64,000 bases of DNA from Rhizobium sp. (GTDB lineage Bacteria; Pseudomonadota; Alphaproteobacteria; Rhizobiales; Rhizobiaceae): positions 23,326-87,325 of the forward strand of contig DPXQ01000173.1 of NCBI GenBank assembly GCA_003527225.1, in the 5' to 3' direction. How positions within the stretch are numbered: the stretch's first letter is position 1; each line of letters begins with the position of its first letter. Positions 18,165 through 27,845 of the stretch are shown here, one piece after another. The position numbers were made by a program, and so were the translations under genes. The notes beneath the pieces are model-generated. The model was not told the origin of the DNA, did no database searches, and saw only the letters and a program-made list of their open reading frames with translations.

Positions 18165-18725
18165 CTATTCGGCGGTCCAGACGTGCTGGTCGCGCCAGGG
18201 CGAGGGCGCCAGCGCAAGGGTCTCTTTTCGGGGGAGGCGGTTTCCGGCGCGCTTTTCCTGCGCCACCGATGCCTTGGCGTTCAGCGTCCAGCGGTTCATC
18301 ACCTTGACGATGTACTGGGCGGTTTCGTTGAATTCGGGAATGCCGCCCTTCTGATAGACGCGCTCAGGCCCGGCATTGTAGGCGGCGAGCATCAGCAAGG
18401 GATCGTCGAATTCCCCGTAGAGCTTTTTGAGGTAGCGGACACCGGCGCGGATGTTTTCTTCCGGGTCGCACCGGTCGGTCACGCCATAGTCGGAGGCTGT
18501 CTCCGGCATCAGCTGCATGATGCCGACGGCACCCGCCTCGGAGACCTGGTGCTGGCCGCCGGCGCTCTCGACGTCAACCACAGCGAGCGCCAGGTCGGGG
18601 TCCAGGTCTTCTTCGGTGGCGATGGTCCGCACCATCTCCAGAACGCGGTCCGCATCGACCGGATCGCAGGCTTGCGCCGCGATCGGCGAGGTCGTGACGA
18701 GGAGGAAAAGCAGCGTGGTTTTCAA
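18165..18725 (-). CDS. virB1: VirB1 lytic transglycosylase
   Basis: 186 residues. A signal peptide (about 1-19) is followed by an SLT domain with LAVVDVESAGGQ (catalytic Glu), AVGIMQLMPETASDYG and LLMLAAYNAGPERV. It opens the peptidoglycan for channel assembly. The frame starts at TTG 18725, and I see no better in-frame ATG. A near-perfect 24-bp palindrome 26-49 nt upstream probably controls this first gene of the virB cluster. Confidence 0.92.
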   Translation of the reverse strand: MKTTLLFLLVTTSPIAAQACDPVDADRVLEMVRTIATEEDLDPDLALAVVDVESAGGQHQVSEAGAVGIMQLMPETASDYGVTDRCDPEENIRAGVRYLKKLYGEFDDPLLMLAAYNAGPERVYQKGGIPEFNETAQYIVKVMNRWTLNAKASVAQEKRAGNRLPRKETLALAPSPWRDQHVWTAE

Positions 18726-18750
18726 TTCGAATGTCCGGGTTGCCGCGTTT

Positions 18751-18774
18751 GCGAATAAACTATAGTTAATTCGC
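18751..18774. promoter_or_regulatory. Operator-like motif, copy 3: 24-bp near-perfect palindrome between virB1 and the divergent exported genes
   Basis: The half-sites are GCGAATAAACTA and TAGTTAATTCGC. The palindrome has a single mismatched pair across 24 bp and is the most complete copy of the motif. It lies between two divergent transcription units, so one site could control both. Confidence 0.75.
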
Positions 18775-18799
18775 TAGGGATTCCTCTGTCAATTCAGAA

Positions 18800-19432
18800 A
18801 TGGCTTTTTCTGCAATGCATAAACAACTCAAGGTTCTCAAGATAGCCGCTTTGCTCCTCGTCGGAGGCGCGGGATTCGCCGTTGCAGAGGGTGAAGATCC
18901 CTATCGGGAGCCGTCGCCAAACTACATTCGGCAGTTTCGGGAAGAGGGGGCAAAGACGTTCGTGCTGGAGCGCTTCGACGCCGAAGGAAGACTTGCGGCG
19001 CGGTCTGTGGAAAAGCTCGATGGAAAGGTCGAAATCGGTGACCCTGTCGAGCGGACGATCGCCGGCCGGCGGTTTACCCTGCGCGGCCTGAATGCTTGTC
19101 CGACGGAGAAAGTCGTCTATAACCGGGTGCAGTCCTGGGACTGCGCCGCCGCGGCGCGCGACTATGCCGAGGCGGTCTATAACAGGCGCGCCAGCGTCAT
19201 CCTCTGCAAGACGCTGGTGCTGATACCCGCCGCTGGCGAGACCACTCCGGCCTCATGTTTTGTGCTCGTCGGCGGCAAGGGCGAACCGTTCAAGACCGTC
19301 AATGATGACGACAGCATGGTCTTCCTCGGCCTCGCGGCAATCGGACGGACAGACGACGGCCGATCCCGCCGGCCGGACCTCGAAGCATCGCAATCACTTT
19401 CACGGTCGATGGGGTTCCAGAATGCGGATTGA
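18800..19432 (+). CDS. Exported SNase-fold-like protein, degenerate active site
   Basis: 210 residues from ATG 18800; ATG 18815 (MHKQLKVLK) is an alternative with a cleaner signal peptide. After the signal region (ending near GFAVAEG), the segment VERTIAGRRFTLRGLNACP...WDCAAAARDYAEAV...ASVILCK resembles a thermonuclease domain: a strand with RLxGxxA, then C-x(2)-AA helices and a cysteine-bearing strand. The catalytic Arg/Glu/Arg set of active SNases is not obvious. Paired cysteines suggest a periplasmic fold. The gene overlaps the next one by 11 nt and shares an operator region with virB1. The role is unknown, probably T4SS-linked. Confidence 0.6.
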   Translation: MAFSAMHKQLKVLKIAALLLVGGAGFAVAEGEDPYREPSPNYIRQFREEGAKTFVLERFDAEGRLAARSVEKLDGKVEIGDPVERTIAGRRFTLRGLNACPTEKVVYNRVQSWDCAAAARDYAEAVYNRRASVILCKTLVLIPAAGETTPASCFVLVGGKGEPFKTVNDDDSMVFLGLAAIGRTDDGRSRRPDLEASQSLSRSMGFQNAD

Positions 19433-19928
19433 GCTTTCCCTTGCCCTGGCTTTGCTGCTGGCGACGACGGCGCGCGCGCAGGAAGAGACCATCTCGTTTC
19501 CTTCAGCCGTGAGTTTTGAAACGGGCGATAGCTGGCAGTACGAAGGCCGGAAATTCAGGCTTTTCGGCGTACAAGCGTGCATTCGAGGAACGGTTTATCG
19601 TGCCCCTGACGGCGCGGAAAGCGATTGCGGCATGCAGTCGATTGCGTCACTTGCGGCGCTGTTTTCGACGGGTTCGATCGGTTGCCAGCCCGTCGGCCGG
19701 GCCAAGGACGATGCCACCTTCGTCGTCTGCGCCGCCCAGCTCGACAACACCACCGTCGATCTCGGGACCGCGCTGATCTCGTCCGGCGCGGCGTTCGCCG
19801 CCGTGTTTCCGTCCGGTGCTCCGGTGTCCGCAGCCTATGCGGTCGCCGAATCATCCGCCAGGGATAACGCCAGCGGCTTATGGTCGGGGACGTTCACCCA
19901 TCCTGTTTCCGTGCTTCTGGACAAGTGA
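19422..19928 (+). CDS. Second exported SNase-fold-like protein
   Basis: 168 residues from ATG 19422, inside the end of the preceding gene. A signal peptide (about 1-19, ending ARA) is followed by a nuclease-fold-like region: GRKFRLFGVQACIRG, SDCGMQSIASLAALF, GCQPVGRAKDDATFVVCAAQLD, then LGTALISSGAAFA and ARDNASGLWSG. The last two match the end of thermonuclease domains (the A-x(5)-G-L-W motif). Catalytic Arg and Glu residues are not conserved, so it may bind nucleic acid or another ligand without cutting. The 3' end overlaps the convergent XRE gene by about 50 nt. Confidence 0.65.
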   Translation: MRIELSLALALLLATTARAQEETISFPSAVSFETGDSWQYEGRKFRLFGVQACIRGTVYRAPDGAESDCGMQSIASLAALFSTGSIGCQPVGRAKDDATFVVCAAQLDNTTVDLGTALISSGAAFAAVFPSGAPVSAAYAVAESSARDNASGLWSGTFTHPVSVLLDK

Positions 19929-20135
19929 CCAGATCGCCGTGAAATCGACATGCAGGCACTCGGCGATGGCGCCGATCTCCTTGACCGTCAGGCGATGCCA
20001 GGCGCCGGCCTGAAGGTATTCCAGCCGCTCTTCCGAAATACCCGTCATCTCCGAAAATTCATGGAGCTTCGTCCCGCGCTGTCGAAGCTCCTCCGCGAGG
20101 AATTGCACAAGGTCTGCGGCACTCTCAATGGCCAT
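19878..20135 (-). CDS. XRE-like helix-turn-helix regulator
   Basis: 85 residues. An HTH spans about residues 20-60 (LHEFSEMTGISEERLEYLQAG, then LTVKEIGAIAECLHVD), typical of Cro/CI-type regulators with few extra elements. It is convergent with, and overlaps, the exported gene at 19422. It lies about 200 nt from an operator-like motif (20341) and is one of two 85-residue XRE proteins in the window. The other, at 39.0 kb, also sits at such a motif. Confidence 0.75.
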   Translation of the reverse strand: MAIESAADLVQFLAEELRQRGTKLHEFSEMTGISEERLEYLQAGAWHRLTVKEIGAIAECLHVDFTAIWSLVQKHGNRMGERPRP

Positions 20136-20340
20136 TTGCGGTCATCCTTTCCTTGTCCCGTCGCACGGCGTCGAAGGGGCGGGAACCGCTGGCCCTGATC
20201 GCGGAGTATGGTGGAGGATCGTTCGATAAGCTGATGGCGGAGCGGGCGGATACGATACCGCCAGACTCCAGTTTTGACGCGCAACCTATACACGAGTGAA
20301 AAGCGGCGTTTTCGCGGCGGCTCGGCTTTTTGGTTGGTCT

Positions 20341-20364
20341 GCGAGTAAAATATAATTACTGTCG
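20341..20364. promoter_or_regulatory. Operator-like motif, diverged copy
   Basis: GCGAGTAAAATATAATTACT matches the palindrome family in its GCGA arm and TAAA-TATA-TTA centre but has A for C in the core. ACTCGC at 20367-20372 forms an outer inverted arm with GCGAGT at 20341-20346. Confidence 0.4.
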
Positions 20365-20410
20365 TGACTCGCTTCGTCAGCAATCGGGCTGTGGAGGTGC
20401 CATGCCGTAG

Positions 20411-20441
20411 ACAAAATAAAACCCGCCTCGGAGAGACGGGT
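20411..20441 (-). terminator. Rho-independent terminator on the minus strand
   Basis: On the minus strand, ACCCGTCTC, loop TCC, GAGGCGGGT forms a 9-bp stem (one G-T pair), followed by TTTATTTTG. No minus-strand gene lies directly upstream, so the terminated transcript may be a small RNA starting near 20460-20540. Confidence 0.6.
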
Positions 20442-20588
20442 CGAGTGACACACGAAGATGTGCGCAAAAGTCTTATAGCCAACGATTTTTTCGCACATTG
20501 ACGCCGCCGCTGCAAGCTAATTCTTGCCACGGATACGTGTGTCTTGCGCGCCGGTCCCTCCCTGATCATCGTTGAATATGGAGAGATC

Positions 20589-21371
20589 ATGCTTGCCACG
20601 ATTCGAACGGCCTATGGGCCGAGCCTATTGGCGCGCCTGCTTGCAGCCGGCACGCATCAACAAGTCGATGAATGCGCGAAAGCGGCCTGGGTGCTGAACG
20701 GCGAAGGACTGATCGCCGACGCGGAGATGGAATATCTCGCTCCTGTCATCGAGCATCGGCGGAAATCGATTGGTGCGGGGGTGCCCTCGAGCCGGGCGCG
20801 GGGATGTCTGCGTCATTGCCGGCCGGCTATTCCCCTGCAAAAGCGGGCCGCCTGCTGGCTTCGCCGGCGAGGTCTGGCCAAGGACTGCATCATTCCGACA
20901 TCCTTGGCCCAGGCCTTCACCGTCAGCAAGCTGGCGGTACTCTCGGTCATCGCTCGTGCGGTGATGGAGCGCGGCCAATCGACGATGTCACTGCCTGAAA
21001 TCGCCGCGCGCGCCGGAGTCGGATGCACGACTGCGCGTTATGCCATTCGCGATGCTGCAAGGATGGGCCTGATCAGCGTGTCCGAAAACCGCGTCAACGG
21101 CTTTTGGAACCGCCCCAATACGATCAGAATCATATGCGGTCGATGGCGTCGGTGGCTGGAGGCACGCGCCGGCTACAGCCCTGCGCGAAAATCGGCCGGA
21201 CGAACGACAGCGGGTTACCAATTTACCCCCCTCAGAAATCCGATCCCCACGATTGAAATTCTAAGATTCAACCCGCAGGCTACGATACTGCAGCATCCAA
21301 GTGGGAGCGCTTCTGCGCCAAGCTGGAGAGGTTTCGTCGAGTTGCGTAGCGGAGAAGTGCTGCTGGAATAA
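20589..21371 (+). CDS. Winged-helix/HTH protein, possible transfer regulator
   Basis: 260 residues from ATG 20589 with GGAGAG upstream. The N-terminal ~85 residues are helical. The centre is a winged HTH (VMERGQSTMSLPEIAARAGVGCTTARYAIRDAARMGLISVSENR, about 135-180), the pattern of a GntR- or replication-initiator-like wing. The C-terminus is basic (GRWRRWLEARAGY). Adjacency to virB and a winged-helix domain recall RctA, the repressor of virB genes on rhizobial plasmids, but I cannot confirm homology. Other HTH domain roles are possible. Confidence 0.6.
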   Translation: MLATIRTAYGPSLLARLLAAGTHQQVDECAKAAWVLNGEGLIADAEMEYLAPVIEHRRKSIGAGVPSSRARGCLRHCRPAIPLQKRAACWLRRRGLAKDCIIPTSLAQAFTVSKLAVLSVIARAVMERGQSTMSLPEIAARAGVGCTTARYAIRDAARMGLISVSENRVNGFWNRPNTIRIICGRWRRWLEARAGYSPARKSAGRTTAGYQFTPLRNPIPTIEILRFNPQATILQHPSGSASAPSWRGFVELRSGEVLLE

Positions 21372-21416
21372 ATTCGAAGCGCCGGCATCACCAATTTTGC
21401 CGCGTTGAAGGCAAAT

Positions 21417-24400
21417 CTAGTGAAAATTCCGGGCCTTCACCTTCAGCGTATCGATATGCAAGTCTTTCACGAACATGTCGCGTGGGCGCATGGCCGGCGT
21501 CTGACGATCGCGCGGGTCCGGCCCACCGCCATGGGCGAATTCATCGCCGCGCCCGGCCGGTAGCCGGAATTCGGTGTCACGCTCCGACAGGCTCGACAGG
21601 TCGACGGAGAGGTCGAACAGCTGCTGGGCGATGAGATGCACGACCTCGCCCTCGCGCTGGATCTTGCCGTTGATCGCCATCATGGATGAGCCGAGCACGA
21701 CGCGCCGACGCCGCTCGAACAGCTTTGGCCAGACCACGACATTCGCGGGGCCGGTCTCGTCCTCGATGGTGATGAACATGACACCCTTGGCGCTGCCCGG
21801 CTTTTGTCGGACCAGCACCAGGCCAGCGGTCATCAGCCAGCGACCTTCGCGCGCTGACATCGCTTCCTGACAGGTGACAATGCGGCGCTCGGAAAGGTCT
21901 CGGCGAAGGAAGGAAAGCGGGTGCTCGCGCAGCGTCAATCCTGTGTGGCTGTAGTCCTCGATGACATTGTGGCCCTCCGTCATCTGGCGCAATTCGACAT
22001 CCGGCTCCTGCTGTTCGGCAATGGTGCGCGCTTCGCGCTCGGCCGCGGCGGCAAAGAGGGGGAGGGGCTCATCTCGCAGGGCTTTGATCGCCCAGATCGC
22101 GTCGCGCCGCTCAAGCCCAAGGGAGGGCAGAAAGGCGTCGGCCTCGGCCAGCTCCACCAGGGAGGCGGCCGGCACGCCGGAGCGGCGCCACATATCATCG
22201 ACGCTGTCAAACGGCTGGTCGGCGCGCGCCGCGGTGATTTTCGCGGCATCGGCCGTCGCCAGCCCGCGCACCATGCGCATCCCGAGCCGGACGGCGTGGC
22301 GCTCGCCATCCCCGACCGGCTCGAGCGTGCAGTCCCAGCGCGAGCGGTTGATGCAGACCGGCCGAACCTCGACACCATGCCGGCGGCAATCGCCGACGAT
22401 CTGGGCGGGCGCGTAAAAGCCCATGGGCTGGGAATTCAAGAGGGCGGCGCAGAAGGCATCCGGATAGTGGCATTTGATGAAGCTGCTGGCATAGGCGATC
22501 AGGGCAAAGGACGCGGCGTGTGACTCCGGGAAACCATAGGAGCCAAATCCTTCGAGCTGGCCGAAGGTCTTCTCGGCGAATTCCGCCGAATAGCCGTTGT
22601 CGATCATGCCGTTGACGAGCTTGTCCTTGAAGCGCGAGACGCCGCCCGTGAACTTGAAGGTGGCCATGCTTTTCCTCAGCTGGTCGGCCTCTCCGCCCGT
22701 AAACCCGGCGCAGACCATCGCCACCCGCATCGCCGATTCCTGAAACAACGGCACGCCGAGCGTCTTGCTCAGCACCGCCTCCAGCTCCGGCGTCGGATAT
22801 TCGGGCTGTTCCTTGCCTTCGCGCCTGCGCAGATAGGGATGGACCATATCCCCCTGGATTGGCCCGGGCCGCACGATCGCCACCTGAATGACGAGATCGT
22901 AAAACGTCCGCGGCTTCATGCGCGGCAGCATCGACATCTGCGCGCGGCTTTCGATCTGGAACGTGCCAAGGGTATCGGCCCGTCGGATCATCTCGTAAGT
23001 CCGCGCGTCTTCCGGCTCAATCTTCGCCAGATCGAGATCGCGGCCCTTGTGCTCGCGGATCAGGTCGAAGGCTTTACTCATGCACGTCAGCATGCCGAGC
23101 GCCAGCACATCGACCTTCATGATTTTCAACGCCTCGACGTCATCCTTGTCCCATTCGACAATCCGTCGATCCTTCATCGTCGCCGGCTCGATCGGCACGA
23201 GATCGTCGAGGCGATCGTTGGTCAAGACGAAACCGCCGGGATGCTGACCGAGATGCCGCGGTGCGCCCATCAGCTGCTGGGCAAGCTTCAGGGTGAGGAG
23301 GAGACGCCGATCGTCCGGGTTCAGGTTGAGTTCGCGAACGTTGCGGTCGCTGACCTCCTCCGACCATGACCACATGCCCGACGACAGCGCCTTGATCACG
23401 TCCTCCGGCAGGCCCAGCGCCTTGCCCACATCCCGGATGGCGCCTTTGGCGCGATAACGAGTGACGGTCGCGCACAAGGCCGCCTTGTCATGCCCGTAGG
23501 TTTCGTAGATCCACTGGATGACCTCTTCGCGCCTGGCATGCTCAAAATCCACATCGATGTCCGGCGGCTCGTCGCGCTCGCGGCTGACGAAGCGTTCGAA
23601 CAGGAGATCGTTGGTCTCGGGGTCGATCGAGGTGATGCCGAGAATATAGCAGACGGCGGAATTGGCCGCCGACCCGCGCCCCTGGCAAAGGATTCCCTGC
23701 GAGCGCGCGAACCGCACGATGGAAAACACCGTCAGGAAATAGGGCGCATAGTGCATCGCCTTGATCAGGTCGAGTTCGTGCCGGACGATCTGTAGGGTCT
23801 TCGGCGGCAGGCCCTCCGGATATCGGTCGGGGATGCACTGCCAAACATAATGCTCGAGCGAAGCCTGCGCGTCCTTGCCGGGGACGATGGCCTCCTCCGG
23901 ATACTGATAGGTCAACTCCTCGAGCGAGAATTTGCAACGGGCGACAATCTCCATCGTCCGCGCCAGCGCCTCGCGGTAGCGGGGAAAGAGCCGTTCCATT
24001 TCCTCGGGCGGTTTGAGGTAGCGATCGGCGTGCCTTTCGCGCTCGAAACCGACGTCATCGATGGTGGTGTTGTTCCGAATGCAGCTGACGACATCCTGCA
24101 GCTGGCGCCGCTCCGGATCATGAAACAGAACGTCGTTCGTCACGACCGGACGGACGCCGAAGTGGGTGGCGAGGTTCGACAGATTGTGCAGACGCAACTG
24201 GTCGCGCGGCCGGCGGCGCAGCGTCAGCGCCATGTAGGCGCGGTCCCCGAAAATCTCCGCCATCTTGCGCAGCTGCACCGCGCAGGTCTCGTCCGCCAGA
24301 TCGGGGACGAGCACGCCGATCAGCCCTTCCGAATACTGGGCGACGTCTTCGAGATGGAGAATGCAGTTCGCTTTGCCCCCTCTCGACTTTCCGAGTGTCA

Positions 24401-24674
24401 GCAGGCGCGTCAGTCGGGAATAGGCGGCGCGGTCGGTCGGGTAGACAAGGATCGACATGCCGCCCTGGAGATCGAGCCGACAGCCGACGACGAGGCGGAT
24501 GTTCGTTTCGCGGGACGCTTCCAGCGCTCGGACAATGCCGGCAAGGGAATTGCGGTCGACCACACCGAGCGCCGAGATGCCGAGCGCCTTGGCCGTCGCG
24601 AACAGCTCGTCCGCCGACGATGCCCCGCGCAGAAACGAAAAATGCGTCGTGACCTGGAGTTCCGCGTAGCTCAT
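21417..24674 (-). CDS. dnaE2: Error-prone DNA polymerase III alpha subunit DnaE2
   Basis: 1085 residues, the normal DnaE2 length and shorter than DnaE1. The N-terminal PHP domain starts [18 protein letters not shown]. The catalytic palm contains [15 protein letters not shown] (about 367-380) and [12 protein letters not shown]. The tandem helix-hairpin-helix and OB-fold regions end at the C-terminus. With ImuA and ImuB it forms the SOS mutasome that copies damaged templates. ATG 24674 overlaps the imuB stop by 4 nt. It is the third gene of an SOS-controlled operon carried on a conjugative plasmid. Confidence 0.96.
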   Translation of the reverse strand: MSYAELQVTTHFSFLRGASSADELFATAKALGISALGVVDRNSLAGIVRALEASRETNIRLVVGCRLDLQGGMSILVYPTDRAAYSRLTRLLTLGKSRGGKANCILHLEDVAQYSEGLIGVLVPDLADETCAVQLRKMAEIFGDRAYMALTLRRRPRDQLRLHNLSNLATHFGVRPVVTNDVLFHDPERRQLQDVVSCIRNNTTIDDVGFERERHADRYLKPPEEMERLFPRYREALARTMEIVARCKFSLEELTYQYPEEAIVPGKDAQASLEHYVWQCIPDRYPEGLPPKTLQIVRHELDLIKAMHYAPYFLTVFSIVRFARSQGILCQGRGSAANSAVCYILGITSIDPETNDLLFERFVSRERDEPPDIDVDFEHARREEVIQWIYETYGHDKAALCATVTRYRAKGAIRDVGKALGLPEDVIKALSSGMWSWSEEVSDRNVRELNLNPDDRRLLLTLKLAQQLMGAPRHLGQHPGGFVLTNDRLDDLVPIEPATMKDRRIVEWDKDDVEALKIMKVDVLALGMLTCMSKAFDLIREHKGRDLDLAKIEPEDARTYEMIRRADTLGTFQIESRAQMSMLPRMKPRTFYDLVIQVAIVRPGPIQGDMVHPYLRRREGKEQPEYPTPELEAVLSKTLGVPLFQESAMRVAMVCAGFTGGEADQLRKSMATFKFTGGVSRFKDKLVNGMIDNGYSAEFAEKTFGQLEGFGSYGFPESHAASFALIAYASSFIKCHYPDAFCAALLNSQPMGFYAPAQIVGDCRRHGVEVRPVCINRSRWDCTLEPVGDGERHAVRLGMRMVRGLATADAAKITAARADQPFDSVDDMWRRSGVPAASLVELAEADAFLPSLGLERRDAIWAIKALRDEPLPLFAAAAEREARTIAEQQEPDVELRQMTEGHNVIEDYSHTGLTLREHPLSFLRRDLSERRIVTCQEAMSAREGRWLMTAGLVLVRQKPGSAKGVMFITIEDETGPANVVVWPKLFERRRRVVLGSSMMAINGKIQREGEVVHLIAQQLFDLSVDLSSLSERDTEFRLPAGRGDEFAHGGGPDPRDRQTPAMRPRDMFVKDLHIDTLKVKARNFH

Positions 24675-26182
24675 GCGAAAATCCCATGCACGAACCAGCG
24701 ATGCGAGCCGGTGGCAGGATCGACGCCGTCACCGCTGCGGAAGATCCACAGACGCTCGCCGGTCTCGTCCTCGACGACGAAATAGTCGCGCACCGCCTCA
24801 TATTCCGCGTCGCGCGTCCACCATTCGCCGAATATGCGCTCCGGGCCGTCGGCGCGTTTGACGCGCCGGCGCTTGCCCCGCCAGGTGATCGATACCGGTG
24901 GGTGGTCGGGCATGAGGGCGATCACCTCGATCAACTCCGGCCGGGACAGCAGGCGGACCGGCCGTGGCCAATGCTGGGTCCAGGTGGCGCCGGCGGCGAC
25001 CGCCGCCGGATCGATCCGCCGAACGCTGCGCTCCGGAACGTCGCTCGCCACCGGCATCACGCGATAGACCCGCTGGCCGCGATTGGCGAAGACGTCGATG
25101 AGCGGGACAACGTCCGTCATCTGGTCTTCGACCAGCGAGGACGCCCTCTGAACGTCTTCCAGCGGCTCGGTCATCACGGCGACCAGCGTCAGCCGCTCGA
25201 TGCCGAAACCGGGCTCGATCTTCTCCGTCCGATCGCGAAACAGCTTGGTGAGCCATGTGACGTCGCGCGACGGCTTGGCCGTGCCGGCGCGAATGGCCTG
25301 CCGCGTGCCGTCGACCTTTTCGACGATGAGGTCGGTGCGGCGAACGCCGTGCCCTCGCCGCTGCAGTTCGCCGACGAGCTGCGTCACCAGGCCGGCGACA
25401 TAGCGGTTGATGGTCTCGGCCGCGCCGATCGGCTCGGCGAAGGCTTTGGTGACCTCGACAATATCCGGCGTTCGGATGGGATCGATGGGCTCGGCCATGC
25501 GGCCATACATCTGGTCGAGCCGACGGCCGACCTCCGGGCCGAAGCGCAGGGCGAGGGGGGCGCGCGCCGTCGCCGACAGCTGGCCGATCGTCCGGAAGCC
25601 GAGGGTTCTGAGGTCGCCAACGATTTGCTCGGGCAGACGAAGCAGGGAGATCGGTAGGCGCTCGACAGCGCGCCCCGTCTCGCCCGGCGGCACAATGACG
25701 GTTTCGCGGGCAATGGCACGGGCACAGGCATGCGCCGCGCCCCATGTGTCGGCGATGGCGACGCGGGCGGTGAGGAACTTGGCCCGGAACCGGTTGGCGG
25801 TCGCGGTCAGCATGAGCTGCTCGCCGCCCTGCAGATGATCGGCGCCTTCGGTATCTATCACGATGCCGTCTGGCGCATCCATCGCGACGATTGGCGAATA
25901 TTGCGTCAGCGCCCAGAGCGTGATGCGTTCCAGTGCCGCGGCGTCGGCCGCCGGATCGGCATCGACCAGCATCAGGTCGCGAAACAGCGCCTGCGCCTTT
26001 GCCGCCGGCATGCCGACCTTCACGCCGACCTTCCGCGCCGCGGCGTCGGCCGCAGCCACCCAGCGCCGGGAACCGCTGCGCGCGATGACGGCGATCGGCT
26101 GCTCAGCCGGCAGCGAAGGATCGGCCCGCCTGATCCTGTCGGTGGGCAGGTCCGGTAGATAGATCGAGACGACCCGAGGCAT
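24671..26182 (-). CDS. imuB: ImuB, Y-family polymerase-like mutasome hub
   Basis: 503 residues from ATG 26182 (GGAG 7 nt upstream); a TTG at 26194 is in frame but less likely. It has a Y-family fold, opening with [15 protein letters not shown], then [18 protein letters not shown] and [16 protein letters not shown]. The usual catalytic acidic residues of palm motif A are absent, as in characterised ImuB, which acts as an adaptor between the beta clamp, ImuA and DnaE2. The C-terminus carries [25 protein letters not shown]. It overlaps the imuA 3' end by 80 nt. Confidence 0.93.
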   Translation of the reverse strand: MPRVVSIYLPDLPTDRIRRADPSLPAEQPIAVIARSGSRRWVAAADAAARKVGVKVGMPAAKAQALFRDLMLVDADPAADAAALERITLWALTQYSPIVAMDAPDGIVIDTEGADHLQGGEQLMLTATANRFRAKFLTARVAIADTWGAAHACARAIARETVIVPPGETGRAVERLPISLLRLPEQIVGDLRTLGFRTIGQLSATARAPLALRFGPEVGRRLDQMYGRMAEPIDPIRTPDIVEVTKAFAEPIGAAETINRYVAGLVTQLVGELQRRGHGVRRTDLIVEKVDGTRQAIRAGTAKPSRDVTWLTKLFRDRTEKIEPGFGIERLTLVAVMTEPLEDVQRASSLVEDQMTDVVPLIDVFANRGQRVYRVMPVASDVPERSVRRIDPAAVAAGATWTQHWPRPVRLLSRPELIEVIALMPDHPPVSITWRGKRRRVKRADGPERIFGEWWTRDAEYEAVRDYFVVEDETGERLWIFRSGDGVDPATGSHRWFVHGIFA

Positions 26183-26855
26183 CACAGGCTCCAACGATAA
26201 ACTCAGCGCACTCGCCCGCTTTCACGCGCATAATTTCCAGTAGCCAGTTCGGCCGTCCGACACAGGGGACCGGCAATTCCTCGGAAGGAAGCACGCTTAC
26301 CCGCCATCGCGTGGTCGAGGCGGTCGGCTGACCGTAGTCGGACGCCTCCGTCGGCCGCCGCCAGCGCCGGACCACCAGCGCCATCGCCCCGGTCTTTTCG
26401 GCGGCAAGCTGCAGCCTCCGGCTCGCCACCATCGGCAGGCGTACGAGTTCGGCGACGACGGCGCCGAGCCCGCCATAGGCAAGCGCCTCCTCCGCATTCG
26501 CTAAGACGTCTTCCTCCTTGTCGCTCTCCACGAAATAGACGCGGTCGGGATGGAGCCCGACCTGAGCCAGCGCCGGGAAAAATAGATCCGGCCGCGTCAG
26601 ACACCACACGATCGGGCCTTTCGTTCGGGCGGCGATGCCGGCGGCGAACAGCGCGGCAGCAGCACCATCGACCGCGCCAGCGCCGCCACCGGAGACTTCA
26701 TGGAGCGCACCGTAGGCGAGACCGCCGCCGGGCAGGACCGCGTCGATCTCCGCCACCTGAAACGGCAACGCACCGGCTTTGCGCGAGGCAGGGCTCTCCA
26801 ACGAGGCGATGCGCTCTCTCAGCTCGGTTATCACCCTGTTTCGGGCAGCATTCAT
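26103..26855 (-). CDS. imuA: ImuA, RecA-like mutasome component
   Basis: 250 residues. The fold resembles RecA/SulA-like ImuA: PFQVAEIDAVLPGGGLAYGALHEVSG near the N-terminus, GPIVWCLTRPDLFFPALAQVGL, and GLGAVVAELVRLPMVASRRLQLAAEKTGAMALVVRRW in the core. ATG 26855 lies about 60 nt downstream (minus strand) of a perfect SOS box. First gene of the imuA-imuB-dnaE2 operon. Confidence 0.9.
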   Translation of the reverse strand: MNAARNRVITELRERIASLESPASRKAGALPFQVAEIDAVLPGGGLAYGALHEVSGGGAGAVDGAAAALFAAGIAARTKGPIVWCLTRPDLFFPALAQVGLHPDRVYFVESDKEEDVLANAEEALAYGGLGAVVAELVRLPMVASRRLQLAAEKTGAMALVVRRWRRPTEASDYGQPTASTTRWRVSVLPSEELPVPCVGRPNWLLEIMRVKAGECAEFIVGACDASGRLDLSTGPAHRQDQAGRSFAAG

Positions 26856-26915
26856 CGTTCACGGACTCCAGCGGGTTCGTGTTGGCAGGCGACGTCATGT
26901 CGTACAGGTCTACTT

Positions 26916-26930
26916 GTTCTGTATCTGTTC
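26916..26930 (-). promoter_or_regulatory. LexA/SOS box of the imuA operon
   Basis: GTTC TGTATCT GTTC is a perfect match to the alphaproteobacterial LexA consensus GTTC-N7-GTTC. It lies 61-75 nt upstream of the imuA start codon. Confidence 0.88.
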
Positions 26931-27093
26931 CTGACGGCAAAAAGAGTCAAGCCACCCGAAAATAGGAAAATTGTCTCATATTTTTGCCCGCGCCGGATTC
27001 TTGCTTGCGAATCATCGACATGAGGTCGGAGGCGGCGCGCTTACCGACTTCAAAAAAACTTATCCGGTTCGCCGCCGGACAGGCGTGACAATT

Positions 27094-27108
27094 GTTCGTC
27101 ATATGTTC
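27094..27108 (+). promoter_or_regulatory. LexA/SOS box of the SRAP gene pair
   Basis: GTTC GTCATAT GTTC is a second perfect GTTC-N7-GTTC site. It lies 43-57 nt upstream of the TTG start at 27151, on the side facing the SRAP genes. Confidence 0.85.
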
Positions 27109-27150
27109 CCGTGGTAGTTTGGCCCGATCAAACCCGATCGGAGACTAGAG

Positions 27151-27816
27151 TTGTCCCGCCTGTTCGCCATATCACGGCCGATCGAGGAGATCGTCGCGCA
27201 TTTCGGCGTCAATCTTTCCTCGGTAGCGAGCGTTCCTCCCGAGACCGTCGAGGGCACCGCGGGCCTTATCGTGCTCGAAAAGGATGGCCTGCGCCTCCTG
27301 AAATCCCTGACCTGGGGCTTTCCCCGGCCGACGGGGGAGATGCGCCATCACGGCGAGCCGCCGGGGCGCATCGGGCTCGTCGCCGACCTCACCAATCCGC
27401 TGTGGGATCGTCTTGTCGTCGACGCCAAGTATCGATGCCTGATAGCGCTAACACACTTTGCCAATCCTGACGGGGTCAAAGGGTCGAAGACGAGGACGTG
27501 GTTCTCGTTTCATCGCCAGCCGCTGATCGCCTGGGCTGGTTTCTGCCGCAACACGCCGGAGTTCGGACCCGTCTTCGCAGGCATGACGATGAAGGCGAAC
27601 GAGAAGATCAGGCCCCTGAACGATCGGATGCCGGTCCTGCTGAAGCCGGAGGAATATGAGCGTTGGCTTCATGGATCGATTGAGGACGTCATTGCGTTCC
27701 AATACCGCGAGCCGCCGGCGTCCGACGAATTCGCCATGCTGCAAACACGCGATCGCTGGCAAAGTGGCACGCCGCCGTCCAACGCTTCACGGCGCCGGGA
27801 TGACGTGCTTAGCTGA
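27151..27816 (+). CDS. SRAP-domain (HMCES/YedK) paralogue lacking catalytic residues
   Basis: 221 residues from TTG 27151. The SRAP fold is clear (LKSLTWGFPRPTG, YRCLIALTHFAN, PLIAWAGFCRN, NDRMPVLLKPEEYERWL). However, Cys2, which forms the covalent link to abasic sites, is Ser (MSRLF). The catalytic Glu of the HFAE motif is Asn (HFAN), and the His of HDRMPVLL is Asn (NDRMPVLL). The NNVRE DNA-contact motif of the next gene is also lost (GLVAD). It is therefore probably a pseudoenzyme, perhaps a regulator or a partner of the active copy 29 nt downstream. A SOS box precedes it. Confidence 0.88.
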   Translation: MSRLFAISRPIEEIVAHFGVNLSSVASVPPETVEGTAGLIVLEKDGLRLLKSLTWGFPRPTGEMRHHGEPPGRIGLVADLTNPLWDRLVVDAKYRCLIALTHFANPDGVKGSKTRTWFSFHRQPLIAWAGFCRNTPEFGPVFAGMTMKANEKIRPLNDRMPVLLKPEEYERWLHGSIEDVIAFQYREPPASDEFAMLQTRDRWQSGTPPSNASRRRDDVLS

Positions 27817-27845
27817 CCGATATCCGAGGTGAAAGGGTTGATCGC

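Larger units (their letters stand above)
20136..20588. other. Intergenic region with a motif copy and a minus-strand terminator
   Basis: 453 bp with no convincing gene. It contains a diverged operator-like motif (20341-20364) and a strong minus-strand intrinsic terminator (20411-20441). Low GC near 20280-20360 fits a promoter region for the minus-strand XRE gene. The sequence upstream of the terminator on the minus strand (20442-20588) has no ORF and could encode a small RNA. Confidence 0.5.
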
